A DNA stretch of 64,000 nt from Liolophura sinensis (lineage: Eukaryota; Mollusca; Polyplacophora; Chitonida; Chitonidae), in the NCBI RefSeq assembly GCF_032854445.1, contig NC_088298.1, positions 16,947,976 through 17,011,975 of the forward strand, read 5' to 3'. A model generated the notes under the pieces. The model was given only the letters and a program-made list of their open reading frames with translations. It did not search any database and had not been told where the DNA came from. The translations under genes and the position numbers were made by a program. This document shows, one piece after another, positions 1 to 12,935 of the stretch (position 1 is the stretch's first letter; every line of letters starts with the position of its first letter).

Positions 1-1489
1 TATTTTATTCCAGACAACTGTTTTCTGTATAATGTTTACCAACCATTATTAGTTTGATGCTTGATTGGTGTTTTTTTTTTTTTGTTTGATTTTTTTTCTT
101 TGGAACAATATGTTAATAGTATTATGGTCTGCACATGACTTATTACAATTATTATATTATTATGTTTGGAATGCAATTTTCATTTGCAATTTATAGTTTT
201 TAACGTGGGTTTGCTTAAAGCTTGTTCATTCTCTGATATGCTCCCAAGTTATGAGCAACTTAACGTAGGTTAGCAGGATTCTTTGGAAGACAAGATAATG
301 CATCTCAAACTTGAAACACAAAACATTGCCGAACCATGAAAAGAATTATTTGAACCATATTTTTTCTGCTAAAATAATTTAATTACATGTTTTTCTTTCG
401 TTTTCTCAGCAACCTCATGTTATTGGCTGGACTTATTGTTATTATTTTATTGGGAATGATGTGAATTTTTGTAACAATGGAGTATAATTTAGATACTTGC
501 TTTTGCAATATTTAGTCTTCACTGTATGTGGTGCTTTCCTTTGGGTGAGTCACCCGGATACATCGGCAATATTGCCGAATCTGTGTAAAGCTATAACCGT
601 CCTTATGGGTCCAATGTATACAGCAACTTGTGTTGTAATGGAAAAGAAAATACTTCTCAAAACTCAAAAAAAAAAAAAAAAAACAAGACTTTATTGAACA
701 ACGAAAATCAGTATTTGAACTGTTCTTTCTTGCCTTTTTAAATTGTGTCAAGTATGTTTTAAATATATTTATTAATAATCTGTTAGCATGTGTTAAATTT
801 ATGGTGGGTGTTAATAGACCATACCATTCTCTTTCTCTTGTATGACCATGGCGTTCACATACATGTGTGCATAGAGTGAATATGTTTTTTGTTTTTGTTG
901 TTATTTTGTTTTCAGTTTTAGGTTCTTCCAGAATTTTCCTAGAGCTGTTTTCGTTGTACAGGTATTTACTCTCTAGAAGCCTTGGGACAAGATACTTTGT
1001 TATATTACCCGTGTCACACACATGTATTTATGGGTGAAGAGTTCTGGTGTATTACCCTATACTTTTTTTTCTTATTTTTGTGCTTTTGGAGAATTGTATC
1101 CATGCAATGCTGACCAAAACACTGTGTTGATGTTGTCGGTTTTACAGCTACACGCATGCATGCTTGTTCTAGTTTTTACGTATATGTTGAATAATTCAAT
1201 TTTGTACCGAGAAATATATTTGGTTAAACATTATCCTCTTGTTCTTGTTTGTTTGTTGTTTTTTTTTTTTTTTTTCTTTTTTTTTTATCAACTACTGTGA
1301 TTGAGGAACGAGAATGCCCACCTCAATCTGAGTTGGCACTCCTGATAATACATCCCTGATTATAGAGTGACGCTTGAGTCCCTTTGCATTTTTCAATTTG
1401 ATTGTATGTTAAATGTGATGAAAACAAAGCATTTTTAGGCTGGACTCATCACCTCTGGATTTCTTTTTACCTGATTCTGCTTAAGTGGA
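1..1489. other. T-rich sequence, no gene seen
   Basis: Long T runs on the plus strand (near 70, 660-680 as A, and 1260-1285). It could be a 3' UTR of a gene to the left, but no coding signal or domain is visible. Confidence 0.3.
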
Positions 1490-1650
1490 TTCTGATTAGC
1501 TGGTGTGAGATAGGTAGGTCCAGACTAAGCCTAGCGTAACGTGAATTTTAGATATGGCAGATTTATTTTAGCATGACCAAGGCTGTGGGAATTAACCCAG
1601 GAAACCCTATCTCCACTGTGAGCCAATCAGCGTCGATTCTGGAGTTATGA
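1490..1650. repeat. Dispersed repeat D
   Basis: Shares GAGATAGGTAGG, AGATTTATTT, GACCAA and AACCCAGGA in order with 25975-26175 and 53360-53570. Confidence 0.4.
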
Positions 1651-1664
1651 TGCTAGGGGGCATG

Positions 1665-1830
1665 TAAGTTGCTACTTTTCAGGCATATACATGAACGGTT
1701 GAAGTGAAACCCTATCTGAGGTAAACTGTCAGGTGACCGGGTTTCACCAGTAATACTTGTAACCATTTATCAGCTATTACAACGTCTACATGTATGCTGG
1801 AAGTCTTATATTGATGGGACGTCATCCAGT
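1665..1830. mobile_element. MITE-C copy (diverged)
   Basis: Dispersed motif pair AAACCCT..TGAGGTAAA and CCATTT..CAGCTAT, shared with 17.4, 21.9, 34.1, 35.4 and 60.0 kb. Confidence 0.4.
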
Positions 1831-2111
1831 GTGTGCAAAATGGCGACGGATTTTATCAGTAAAGCAGAACTGTAAAAATATCTGCCTCAAGAACACGTTT
1901 ATAGACGAATCGGTTGTGATGTGACAGAAATAATTCTCATAGCGACGTTTGAATGCTAGGAACGGGAAACATTTTCCGCTTCAAGTAATTCGGGCTTAAA
2001 ACTATAGCCTTCTGTTCATCCTTGCCTTTGCCGCGACGCTTTACAATTAAAAATGTTAACGTATAACTCCTTAATGGTAATAGAAACCTGGTTGATACAG
2101 CTTAAACCCGA

Positions 2112-2588
2112 GTCGACTATGGAAGCTGATAGCGACCATGTATGCTTTCGTCCATTCTACTGATTATTTGGACCAGAAATTAATGCGAAAGTATGAAATA
2201 TCAAAAGGACGAAACAAAAGTACGAAGCAAAACAACGAGGTTCCGCCCCCTCGCAATTTTGTACTTTCGTCTCGCCCTTTCGTGCTTTTCTTTCGCCCTT
2301 TTGTTTCTTTCAAGTCCCCATTCATATAAAACATACGGAAGAGGGAAACAACGAAAGGGCGAGTTTCTACCAAACCTCGCACTTTCGTACAAAAGCACGA
2401 AGGGGCGAAAGTACAAAATTTCGAGGTGGCTGTTTTGCTTTGAACTTTTGTTTCGTGTTTTAGTTTCGTCCTTTCGTTGTTTGGCTCCGCACTTTCGTTG
2501 TTTCGTCCTTTCGCACTTTTTTTCTGGAGTAAATAATCAGTACACAGGATGAAAACAGGCATGGTCGCTATCGGCTTCCGAAGTCGAC
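2112..2588. mobile_element. Foldback element with CGAAAG-type core
   Basis: About 80-bp terminal inverted repeats begin and end in GTCGAC and share GATAGCGACCATG and TACTGATTATTT. The core is a degenerate series of CGAAAG / CTTTCGT words on both strands. The Lys/Arg-rich ORFs here are by-products of that repeat. Confidence 0.65.
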
Positions 2589-2894
2589 ATTGCCCGGAAC
2601 ATTTGTATCCCAATAATATACCACACACAGTCTACTCTGGTGATAGAACACTTAAAGTGACACTCACATTACAGCCTCAGCCAAACAGGTTAAGAGTTAA
2701 ATGGGTTAAATCCATGCATACGCATCGTCTGCTACATCCTTCGTCTGGGCTTTATGTCTGGGGCTTTGTCAGATATAAACGGTAAAAGGTAATGGCCTCT
2801 TCCAACATGTTACACACTTAGTTGACGTAAACATAAAATATGCATGCTGGGTACGCCGGAATGCTTATATAACAGTATAACATCAATAAATACC

Positions 2895-3095
2895 GAACCG
2901 CTTCGGTGGCCTAATGGTTAGAGCGTCCGCCTTGAGGATGCAAAGATGGTTGGCACGTTTTCGACAAATGCGACTGGTTGGTGTCTTCGGCATGATACTA
3001 CTTCGGCAGCACTTTGGCAGACTTCTAATAAAGTGTTGGGTAAAAATAAAAATTGTCAACTACGACGTTAAATCCCAAGCATTCATTCATTCATT
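2895..3095 (+). mobile_element. SINE-B
   Basis: A box GGTGGCCTAATGGTTAGAGC, middle GTCTTCGGCATGATACT and GGCAGCACTTTGGCAG, tail ACGACGTTAAATCCCAAGC. It abuts a CATT microsatellite and SINE-A. Confidence 0.7.
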
Positions 3096-3112
3096 CATTC
3101 ATTCATTCAATA

Positions 3113-3376
3113 GTGGGGCCTCCGTGGCTCAGTCGGTTAGCGCGCTTGCGCAGCGTAATGACCCAGAAGCCTCTCACCAACGCGGTCGCTGTGAGTTCAA
3201 GTACAGCTCATGCTGGCTTACTCTCCAGCCGTAAGTGGGAAGGTCTGCAGCAACCTGCGGATGGTCGTGGGTTTCCCTCGGGCTGTGCCCGGTTTCCACC
3301 CACCATAATGCTGGCCGCCGTCGTATAAGTGAAATATTCTTGAGTACGGCGTAAAACACCAATCAAATAAATAAAT
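3113..3376 (+). mobile_element. SINE-A, full length
   Basis: tRNA-like A box TGGCTCAGTCGG, B box GAGTTCAAGT, core CCACCATAATGCTGGCCGCC and tail GTACGGCGTAAAACACCAAT followed by AAATAAATAA. Confidence 0.85.
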
Positions 3377-3888
3377 TCATTCAATAAATACCGTGTCTAG
3401 AACTTCGGCCTTTTTACGAGTATAAATAGGAAACCAGGATCAAGTCCCACGTCTGTGACAAAGGCGTTTTTATCTCATATGCTTGGTAAGTCAATAAATC
3501 CATTTTTAATCTGGAAATTCTTGGAGGCTAAGGGATGCACCATGTTAAAGCAAGCTGAAACACGGCGTCACGTCACTTGTACCTCTCGTACATGTAGCTA
3601 AAAGACAAACCAGTGTTCTGGTGACGTACATGTAGCGGAAACAGCTGCGTGCTCGGGTTATAGAGATAACTCACGCCCGACTGAGCAAAATTAATAACAT
3701 TAAGGCGCCTTAGATTTTCTCTTTGCGTATGATTTGGCTTAACTTTTGATAACTGTGATATCTGGGGTATGCAACATCACAAAGACAACATATTATGCTT
3801 TTTAAACTTTATGTGGAATACTTTATCGATCCACACATACATTTAGTCTGATGCCATTTTCTTAAAACTTACTGGCTCATAGTTTATT

Positions 3889-3985
3889 TATTCATTTGAT
3901 TGGTGTTTTACGCCACACTCAAGAATAATTCACCTATAAGACAGCTGCCAGTTGTATGGTGGGAGGATACAGCCTTCAATGAAAA
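3889..3985 (-). mobile_element. SINE-A 3' fragment
   Basis: Tail and core in reverse (GATTGGTGTTTTACGCC). Confidence 0.7.
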
Positions 3986-5024
3986 TTATATTTCACATAA
4001 AAGAAAATCACATGAATGTAGATAAAATGTAAACGATGTGTGTCTGGTGGAAAGCAGTTATATTTCGTAGGATTTCCCGCCTTTTCTAGCTAAACTATAG
4101 GCAGTGTAGCACGCTAGTCCAGGACACTATTTTCCTCCTATAAAACTATTCTACATTCCGCCATTTTACAAGTTACAAATTCCTCAGTATGACGTTAATA
4201 GGCGATCAAATTAATAAACAAATATCACAAAATTAGCAAAAAAAGTCGTATTGACTCAAAATATATTCTTGAAACGTGTCCAATACGTCTGACAGTTGGT
4301 GGATGCTATGTGGTGGATGCTAATTCACTTTTACCATAGCAATGTTCCGGTGGTATTCTCTGCGTGCAATACATCACTGACGGAGTGTCTGAAGCCGGGA
4401 TTTAAAAAAAAAAAGACCTACATTACGTATTATATTAGTCATACAGTATGGTCTTTCTGATAAAGTAATCAAACTTGGCGATATTAGTGATAATCTATAA
4501 CCTAACGTATATGTAACGTATCTAGCATGACAATTAATACTTTGAGTGGTAAGGTTACAGCCACAGAGTTATGCCCCTTTCCGTGCAAGAGCCCATGATG
4601 AGTGGGTTCTACGCATGTAGCGTTTACCCTTACATTTGTTTCCATATGTGTAGACAGATGTTTTGACAAACATGCCGATAATTTATGCTGGCTTCAGTAT
4701 ACTATTCCTGGGCACCAAATAATTTGCTTGATCGTAGTCACAGTCGTCACATCTATCAATTCCAGGTAGGTGTTCCCATGTGTCATCACTCGAAAACCCA
4801 CACTGGCAATGAAACTGTAGTGGAAATTGGATAAATTCCATCTCCAACCGCCATGTTTATGGACAAATTCAGGGCTGTGAATAGTTTACGTAATCACTGA
4901 CCTACAGAGCTAAGACACTGGGTAGGAAACTGCTTACCTGACAAAGGGAACGTGTAGAGAAACGATGTTGACATTATGAACAGGAAAATACTAAACACTT
5001 ATTAAACTAACAATTTTTCCGCTA

Positions 5025-5338
5025 CACTTTGTTCTCCTTTTCTCTCCGGCCGTACATGGGAAGGTCTGCCAGCAACCTGCAGGTGCTCGTGGGTTTCCTC
5101 TGCGCTCTGCCTGGTTTCCACCCACCATAATGCTGGCCGCCATCGTATATGTGAAATGTACAGGGTGTGAGATGCTCCACAAAAATCCATCAATTCTTCC
5201 AAGAGCCATCGTGATTTTCAACAAAAACATTGTATTAAGTCTTATATTCTGCTTTCTTTTGCCATGTGAATTTGCTGGCTGCCGTCGTGTAAGTGAAATA
5301 TTCTTGAGTACAATGTAAAACTCCAATAAAATAAATAA
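5025..5338 (+). mobile_element. SINE-A, split by inserted or deleted sequence
   Basis: Core CCACCATAATGCTGGCCGCC at about 5110-5140, then unrelated sequence, then tail GTAAGTGAAATATTCTTGAG at 5289. Confidence 0.6.
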
Positions 5339-5496
5339 ATACACTTTATTTATCCCATTATAATTCACACTGGCCATTAATGCAAAACTGCTCAGTGGGC
5401 GCCGTAACTATTTTGTCAGAAGTTGTTGCATTTCTACCTGGCATCAGTCTTGAATGCCGACAACCTATGCATGGTGTAATTGTTTTGTCTTTGTTC

Positions 5497-6000
5497 TCGG
5501 GGTCTCCGTGGATAAGGTGGAGAGCACCGCAGCGCGGCGCAATGACCCATCGGCCTTTTAGTATTGCGATCGCTCTGTGTTCATATCCTGCTCATGCTGG
5601 CTTCCTCTCCGGTCGTGCGTAGCGCAGCGTAATGACCCAGGAGTCTCTCACCAATGCGGTCGCTGTGAGTTCAAGTCCAGCTCATGCTGGCTTACTCTCC
5701 GGCCGAACGTGGGAAAGTCTGACAGCAACCTACGGATGGTCGTGGGTTTCCTCCGGCTCTGCTCGGTTTCCTCCCACCATAATGCTGGCCGCCGTCGTAT
5801 AAGTGAAATATTCTTGAGTACGGCGTAAAACACCAATCAAATAAATAAAATAAATAAATCTCTTGTCGTAGGTGGGAAGGTCTGTCAGCACCCTGCGGAT
5901 GTTGGTGAGTTTCAGGCTCTGCCCAATTTCCTCCCACCATAATACTGGCAAGAGTGAAAATATTCTTGAGTACGGCGCAAAACACCAACAAAATAAATAC
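5497..6000 (+). mobile_element. SINE-A cluster (head, near-full copy, tail)
   Basis: A head at 5497-5620 breaks into a second copy with its own GCGCAGCG-type head (5621-5848), followed by a 5'-truncated third at about 5860-5998. Confidence 0.7.
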
Positions 6001-6343
6001 ATTTTTGTCCATCATTACGGAAACATGACAGAACACTTTATTAGTTATTATTACTTAGTTTATTTCATGCCTGTTGGATCAACACAGTGAACGTACATGT
6101 AGGCCTAGCTGTATGGCAAGTGTCTGATTTAATAAAATAGAATGGAATTTTTTGAGTCAGTTCCGTGTAACACTATACACGTCCATCATGTTTTCGCAGA
6201 AAACGAGTTCCTGTCACGAGTCATGTGTTTAATAATCCACAAATTTAAATCTTACCATCAATCATGTGATTAGTAAGCACCAATAGTACAGACAACTTAT
6301 CCAATAAAACTGACGCCGACGTGGTTTATATAATGGAATATTC

Positions 6344-6545
6344 AATTATTTGACTGGTGTATTACGCCGCACTCAAGGATATTTCGCTTATTCTACGGCG
6401 GCCAGAATTATGCAGAGAATAAACCAGGGAAACCCATAACCATCCGCAGGTTGCTGCCAAATCTTCCCATGTACGGCGGAAGAGGAGTCCAATATAAGCT
6501 GGACTGGAACCTAAAGCGACCTCATTAAGAGGCTATGGAGTCATT
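6344..6545 (-). mobile_element. SINE-A
   Basis: Reverse tail GACTGGTGTATTACGCCGC through core and part of the tRNA-like head. Confidence 0.75.
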
Positions 6546-6732
6546 GTTCTACATTAGCATGCTGGCCACTCGGCCAATACATGGAGGCCCCCCGAGTCTT
6601 TACTGTTTGTGACGTGCAAATCGATAGATATCTGTCTGCACAGGATACTGGCTTGAAAGTTACTATCACCAAAAGCGTGTGTAAAAATTTTACCAAACTG
6701 GTTACCAGAACAGCATAAGCCGGGCAATGCCT

Positions 6733-6993
6733 CTACTCTAAAAAAAAAATCTGTTAATTTTAAAAGAAAATATGTTGTCTCAGTGATGTTAGAATGTATT
6801 CGGCTATTGCAACAGATTATTCTGTTCAATACAACACACATACTCTAATAATTCGACATGAGGATTCCATTAAACTAACAGGATATTATGTTGGATATGA
6901 CAAAATATTGTGTTATAAAAGCAGATATTCTAACATCAGTCAGACAACCGACTTTCTGTTAAAATTGACAGATCAATTTTTTGACTGTATCTA
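6733..6993. mobile_element. MITE-A copy
   Basis: Fully palindromic element of about 240 bp with ends AATCTGTTAATTTTAACAGA and inner GTCTGAGTGATG. Five copies in the window. Confidence 0.65.
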
Positions 6994-7169
6994 GACACAC
7001 AAAGGTTGCAAGCGCTGAATACCCTCACTCTTTAGTGTTTTCTAACGTTCCGAATGTTTTTACTTAATAACATCATGTTTGCGGCAGCCTTTGGATAATT
7101 GGTGCAATTAATTAACGCAGTATTCAAGAATTTTTCAATTATATGGTCAGCAATATGGTATCCCGGTAA

Positions 7170-7830
7170 CATACGACACTTATTAAATTTGGAAAACTCT
7201 GGAAAGAGCTATTTTGAAAATGTCTCAGATCACCGTTTTGTTGCCACTAAAAGGCCAAAGTTAAATTCTGATATGACGTACATCCGAGACGTGATAGTGA
7301 TAAAATAACAGCTAAATTAATGTATAAATTTCTTTTGGATCATATTTCTTAGAAACAGTTATTAAATGTTCCCCAGACAACTTTCGTTCTCTAGATAACA
7401 AAATTTGGCTTTTATTTCATGAAATCGGTTTAAACAGCAAAGTCAGATCAATGCAATACAAAACTTTCCACTCTATTTATTCATGTAATAAGTATCTGTT
7501 CAGAGTAACATTTTAATGAGTTCCCAACTTGTGATTGGTGTGACCAGGAAGATACGATAGAATTAATTTAATTACGTCCTCAGAAAGGCATCTACTTGGG
7601 AAATGTCTCATGTGCATGTTTAAATACTGAGGTAAATTTAAACACTTCAGACAAGCGTCTGGGATATTTCGAGGGTCGGCATAACAAAGAAGTTTATTTT
7701 TGTGTATTACATGCAAAGAATTATATATAAGTATGTCACAGTATAAAAAAGAATGTCTATATCATAATGAAATATCAACTTTATTAAGAGATATCAAAAA
7801 AAGTCAGTTTGATTACTTGAAGGCATTCCA
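7170..7830 (+). pseudogene. Decayed LINE reverse-transcriptase C-terminus
   Basis: Broken frames read LDNKIWLLFHEIGLNSKVRS, MQYKTFHSIYSCNKYLF, then EFPTCDWCDQEDTIEL and later HAKNYI. Order and spacing (IW..., QYK..., C-x2-C with EDT, AKNYI) match the tail of non-LTR retrotransposon ORF2 proteins. Several frameshifts and stops; dead. Confidence 0.55.
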
Positions 7831-8174
7831 GGTTTAGTTATAGCGTTCCATTTTAGATCTAACTCTACATGAATATTATCTTCAGTCCATACAGAAACAG
7901 TCCATCATCGTGCTGAAAATATTGTTCATCATGACAAATCCAAAAAAAAGGAAGTGCTGAAAATGATTAATGTTTCGGTAGAAGTGTAATATTGGAACAT
8001 TGTATATATACTGAGATACACAAGATTGTTACAATAATGTTCCCAAAATAGTTCATCTAGAACGTACCCTGTAACCCGGTCCTCGTGGATAATGTAAAGG
8101 TGAGTTGTGGATCGTGGCCAATTGGACATTCACCGACATGTAAGTGAAATATTTATAATTGGTCATCTATAAAT

Positions 8175-8280
8175 GAAGTTTCCTGTCCGGTTTCCTCCAC
8201 CATAAGGCTGAGCACCATCGTGTGAAAGAAATAGTCTTAAGTACGGCACAATTAACCAGTCAATCAATCAATCAATAAAG
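8175..8280 (+). mobile_element. SINE-A 3' fragment
   Basis: TTTCCTCCACCATAAGGCTG to an AATCAATCAAT tail. Confidence 0.6.
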
Positions 8281-8801
8281 TCAACCAATCCCGGTAAAAT
8301 GAATTGCTGTATAAAAATAAAGATTCCGGAACTGTGAAATCATGACAGCTGGCTCCTGAGAAGAAACCCTTAGACGTTCATCGGTGAAAACTTCTAGAGC
8401 ATTGGCCATTTTTGGAATCCAATAGTTAGTCTGCGTCATAACAAATAAAACAAATGTTAACATGGATGGCGTGATATAATATCTATATACACATAAGCAT
8501 AACGAAGAACTAATAACGAAAGAAAGTCCTGGCGTCTGGAATATCCTCTATTCTCATCAAATAAATAAAAGTCTTCTAAGTATAGTTTCAGCTGTTTACA
8601 AATGAGTCTTAAGACATTTTTACATTTCATTATGTTAATGACACGTAATAAATATTAAACTCACCGACAAAGATTCCAAATCGAATTTGTTTTGTAAAGT
8701 ATCTTACGATCGAGACAATGTCAGGTCTCGGTGATAATGAGGACGAGTTTAAATAATTGTCAGTTTTCCACTCGTTTGTCTGGTAACTAACTGGCGAAAA
8801 A

Positions 8802-9074
8802 TATACACTGAGAGAGAACTTTGGGTCAACCAACTCAAACATCTGAGAAATTCAAGGGAGCTAATTCGACTCAGAAAACAGAGTCATATGATCATGCTAG
8901 CTCAGCCATGGACAACTCCTGTGAGTTTTTCTGAAATGAGTCAGAATATAACCAGATGAGTCTCTACACTCAGCTGACCACGTGATTTGACTCAGTTTTC
9001 TGAGTCGAATTAACTCCACTGAAATTACTCAAATTTTTGAGTCAGTTGACCCAATCTTTTCTCTCAATGTATAG
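8802..9074. mobile_element. Hairpin MITE carrying AP-1-like motifs
   Basis: Roughly 100-bp inverted arms, from ACACTGAGAGAGAACTTTGG to its mate ending TTTTCTCTCAATGT. Three exact TGAGTCA/TGACTCA words at 8937, 8988 and 9038. Confidence 0.65.
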
Positions 9075-9179
9075 TTATAATTATGGTTATATTGTATTAT
9101 TATATAATGCAGGGCATTAAAAAGAGGCGAGATGAACACGAATGCTCCGTTCCTTCTTCCTCTGTCGTGAACATGATGA

Positions 9180-9560
9180 GGTTTGACGAGAGATACCCTT
9201 CACCTCCACTTTTTATCCCAGTCACGCGGACTTCAAGGAAATCACGCGGACCTCAACGAAATTCAGGCGCAACACCCCTGTCTCACCCATTTCACCTATT
9301 GGTCAATTTTTGGCGCAAATGGAGCTGATCGAGCTGCTCAACTCACTTTAAAAGGCGACGTTTTGCTCCCTTCTCGCTCATTTGTCCGTCACGCTACTCG
9401 TTCATTGGACGACGCCAGCGCGGACCCCAACGAAATTACCGAGCGGGAAAACACCACACACCCAATCCAGTCACCTCAATGGTCCGTTTTGGCGCAACAC
9501 AGCTCAACACGCAAACTTTGCAAGCCGACGTTTTCCTCCTTTCTCCCTCGTCAATATACA
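9180..9560 (+). repeat. Diverged about 200-bp tandem duplication, promoter-like
   Basis: Two units share GCGGACC.CAACGAAATT, TTTTGGCGCAA and GACGTTTT.CTCC in order. ATTGG and CTTTAAAAGG are present in the first. The long ORF across it has no recognisable domain. Confidence 0.5.
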
Positions 9561-9889
9561 ATACGGATACTAATACTACACACACTATGCTATCAAATGC
9601 TAATACTACATCTCCGTAAAACTATCCCTTATATGTTTTTCTTTATTATTTATTTTATTATTTTTATTTATGCTTTTCTTCCATGCTTTATCTTTATTCT
9701 TCCTTATTTGCATTATCAGCTTTTCTCTTTTTTTAAATTTTTTTTTACTTATGCTTTTCTTATATTGCTTCAAACTTTATTCTCCCTTATATGCATACGT
9801 CATATGCTTTTTTATAGACCTTCCAACCCTACCCAAACACGCTCGACACCACCAACCCTCCTCAAACCTCCGACGCCTCACAAACAAAT

Positions 9890-10100
9890 AATGAGGAATA
9901 TCATTTGAAGGCAAATAAAAAAGATAGATTTATGTAACTGACACACGTGAAACTGTAGAAATTTCAGAACAGGCAATTAGGAATTGGAAGGGAAATAAAA
10001 AGACAGAAGATTTTTCAGAAACAGATAAATAATTAGGAATATTATTTGAAGACGAATGAAAAAAGAACAGAAGAGTTATCTAATTGACACACGTGAAAAC
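9890..10100 (+). repeat. Tandem duplication around GACACACGTGAAA
   Basis: Two units begin GGAATAT.ATTTGAAG and each holds TGACACACGTGAAA. Confidence 0.6.
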
Positions 10101-10134
10101 AAATAAATATATTAGTTTTAAAGTCTTTGGTATG

Positions 10135-10218
10135 GCCCAGCCCGGGTTTGATCCACGGATTCCAACTCACAGTCATTGCGTTGTGCAGGCGTGCTAACCC
10201 CCACGGCCACAGAGGCCC
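10135..10218 (-). mobile_element. SINE-A-like tRNA head
   Basis: B box TTTGATCC, A-box region and CCACAGAGGCCCC end, abutting MITE-A. Confidence 0.55.
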
Positions 10219-10456
10219 CAAATTTAACAGAAAGTCTGTTATCTAAGTGATGCTAGAATGTATTCTGTTATTGTAGCAGATTATTCTGTTAAGTATAACA
10301 CACATATTCTATTAATTCAACGCATAAAGGTTCAATTAACAAAACTTAGGTTGAATATGACAGAATATTGTGTTATAAAAACACAATACGTTCCAGCATC
10401 ACTCAGACAACAGGTTTTCTGTTAAAACTAACAGATTCCATTTTTTTGAGTATACA
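10219..10456. mobile_element. MITE-A copy
   Basis: Same ends and inner motifs (AACAGAAAGTCTGTT ... AACAGATT ... TTTTTTGAGT). Confidence 0.65.
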
Positions 10457-10459
10457 AGC

Positions 10460-12930
10460 CATCGGTAAACAATATATGTATCTCAGTTGCAAGGGGGCGT
10501 GTATCCAACGTGGCATTCTAATTCAACACGATGAATACCGAACCCCTAGCCATGCTAGGCCCCGGGATAAGGGGAATGAGAAAACAATTATGATGCAGAG
10601 TGCCAGAGAATCTGGAATTATAAAACTTATGAATCTTAGAGTGAAGGCAGTTGATAGAATGACCTTATCAAGTCAGATATTGCATGTGAGAACTGGGTGA
10701 CATTGACTGAAATCTTCATATATCACACAATATCTGATAAATGCCCTAGGTGAGGTAGGCCTATGTGTACACGTCATACGCAGGACCCTTCCGTATATTG
10801 TTGTCCAAGTAAAGATGATTTAAAATGTCTAAATTGAAACTATTTCTCTTGTTGTAAAATCTGCAACACAGGGATCCGTTTTCGTCTTTGCACAAATATA
10901 GGGCCTATATAATATGTCCCCTCTGGGAAGTCTACGGTTTCCTTTAAATCCAGCGAAGTGAATATATATCTTTCACAGCCAATGCTCTATATGGATTGTT
11001 TAAAGCTAGCTGATCATCAATATACCGTTTAATACACGAGACAGAAGATTACCTCCTTTAATAGTTCTGCATATAGTGTTGTTAGAGGATAATTATGGAT
11101 AGCGGAACCAGCTAGAGGTGCCGCAATGGGAATGGATCAGATCTGTATAGCGGTGCATTTAAACTGCTGCAAATTAAAATGATAGTGGGCATAAAATTAA
11201 ATGCTATTATAGTATAAACGATAAATTATAAGGGTCGCATTTATCATTTCGTATTAGTCATTGTCATGTTGATTTCCTATATGGTAGGTGAATATATAAC
11301 AGCCAAACCGGGGTAAAACAATGCGGAACTAGGTGAGTTTCGAATTTGAACTGTTATCGCTATAGGTAAAACAATGTCCTACTGTATCATGTGGCCTGTC
11401 AAAAATGTTAGGCAACTATGGCAGGATCGGGATATTCTATAACATGTGCGGTTGCAAAAAGTTGCGCGAACAGTTATTGAGAGTAGACAAATCGATAGAG
11501 AAAATTGAGGAGATGAACGCTGTAAACATGAGAAGTTACTAAAGGAAAGAGGTGTCATCTGTGCTTCTGGGACACAGTGAGATAGGTAATAGGTAAATTA
11601 ATGTCCCCAAAGGTTGCCTAACATTTTCCAAAAGTCACGTGATACAGGAGGACTGTTTCGAACTCGAAACTCTCCAAGTGCAAACTGATTACAAGCTGCA
11701 AACACATTCACTCGATGTGTAAAAAGGACTTGTTAAAAAGGTTATGCAGAAGATTTTTTGGCAAAATTTCTTTTTTCACTACAATCAAATGAAATTGTCC
11801 GTGTTTACCAAGAACAGCTCAAATTATTGTCTTTCTCTAAATATAAGACTTGTACCTGTGTAATTTATAAAGCTAAAAGGATTCTAAAGTTTGAATTTTG
11901 TGAAACATACAGCCGATTATAGACAGGGTAATTCGATTTCAATAAAATAGCAAAAATTCCGTCGGAATTGCACTGTTCGATTTTTTTCCCGGAAATTTCC
12001 GGTATAGAGTGTATAAACGGTATAGTCATTTATGAAAATTGTTCATTAAAATACTATAATGAGTGTAATAGTGTTTGGGTAAATTGCCCATTGAATTGCT
12101 CTTCTGTTAATAGGCACGTTGGCAGAGGACAGTTAACACGATGCAATAACCCATGCATTCGACTGTGTTCGATTTTGAAAAAAAAAAAACAAAATGAGGA
12201 ACGAAGGCATGCTTACGTGAATGAACTTTCAGATATGATCACATTTCGATATGGTGACTATGTCACATGAACTAGTCGGTTCATAATAGTTTTTTTGCTG
12301 TTCTTAATCCGGTTGGTACATGTTTGACCTCGCACCACAGATGATTCAAACACTGACAGCGGTAAGTATCCAAAACTTTGGTAATAAATAAAAAGATGAT
12401 TGATTACATGATTAATTGGTGCTTATGATTGATTTTTTACTTATGTGACTGTGATCTTGTTAACACATGAAGAAGACAGGGATGCACAGAGTAAACATGG
12501 CTTCGTCAAGTACAGCTGGCAAACCTCTTGTTTCAAAGAAACAACAGACACAGCGAAAGCTTCTGAACTGGTCAATGACCGGACAGTCGTAGCGAGGCAA
12601 GCGCTGAAAATACCTGAGCCAGTATTTTCGTGGAAAGATTAGATTCTAGATTTGCCATAACCGATCATAAAACGAGAAATCCTCTCCCTTCCTCTAGCTC
12701 TGAATTTTAACCAATCAACGCATGAAAGCAGTAAGCCCTCCAGACATGGAGATGAAAAACCAGGCTGAACACAGATCAGGGTGTTTATCTCCCCTCAACT
12801 TATTATGACCTGAAACCCCACCGACCATAAATCTTTATTCGCCAACTTAATCTCATGGTGATTGTTCAATTACTAATTTATTTTGTTTTGTTTATCGACA
12901 TTTCTTTTACTAGAGTTGTTTCACTTAAGC
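10460..12930. other. Intergenic, nothing recognised
   Basis: AT-rich unique-looking sequence. Short ORFs (11968-12270, 12445-12642) show no domain, splice pattern or similarity I recognise. Confidence 0.4.
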
Positions 12931-12935
12931 CAGAC

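Noticed and set aside
512-1021. 169-residue ORF (-)
   Set aside because: Runs through A/T tracts, no domain, composition of translated repeat.
2164-2628. Lys/Arg-rich ORFs on both strands
   Set aside because: Products of the CGAAAG-type core of the foldback element.
2895-3210. Possible tRNA genes
   Set aside because: A and B boxes are present, but there is no complete cloverleaf, and the heads belong to SINEs with conserved 3' domains.
9183-9908. 241-residue ORF (+)
   Set aside because: Low-complexity hydrophobic and Pro/Thr-rich end, no domain, spans a tandem DNA duplication. No splice or codon support.
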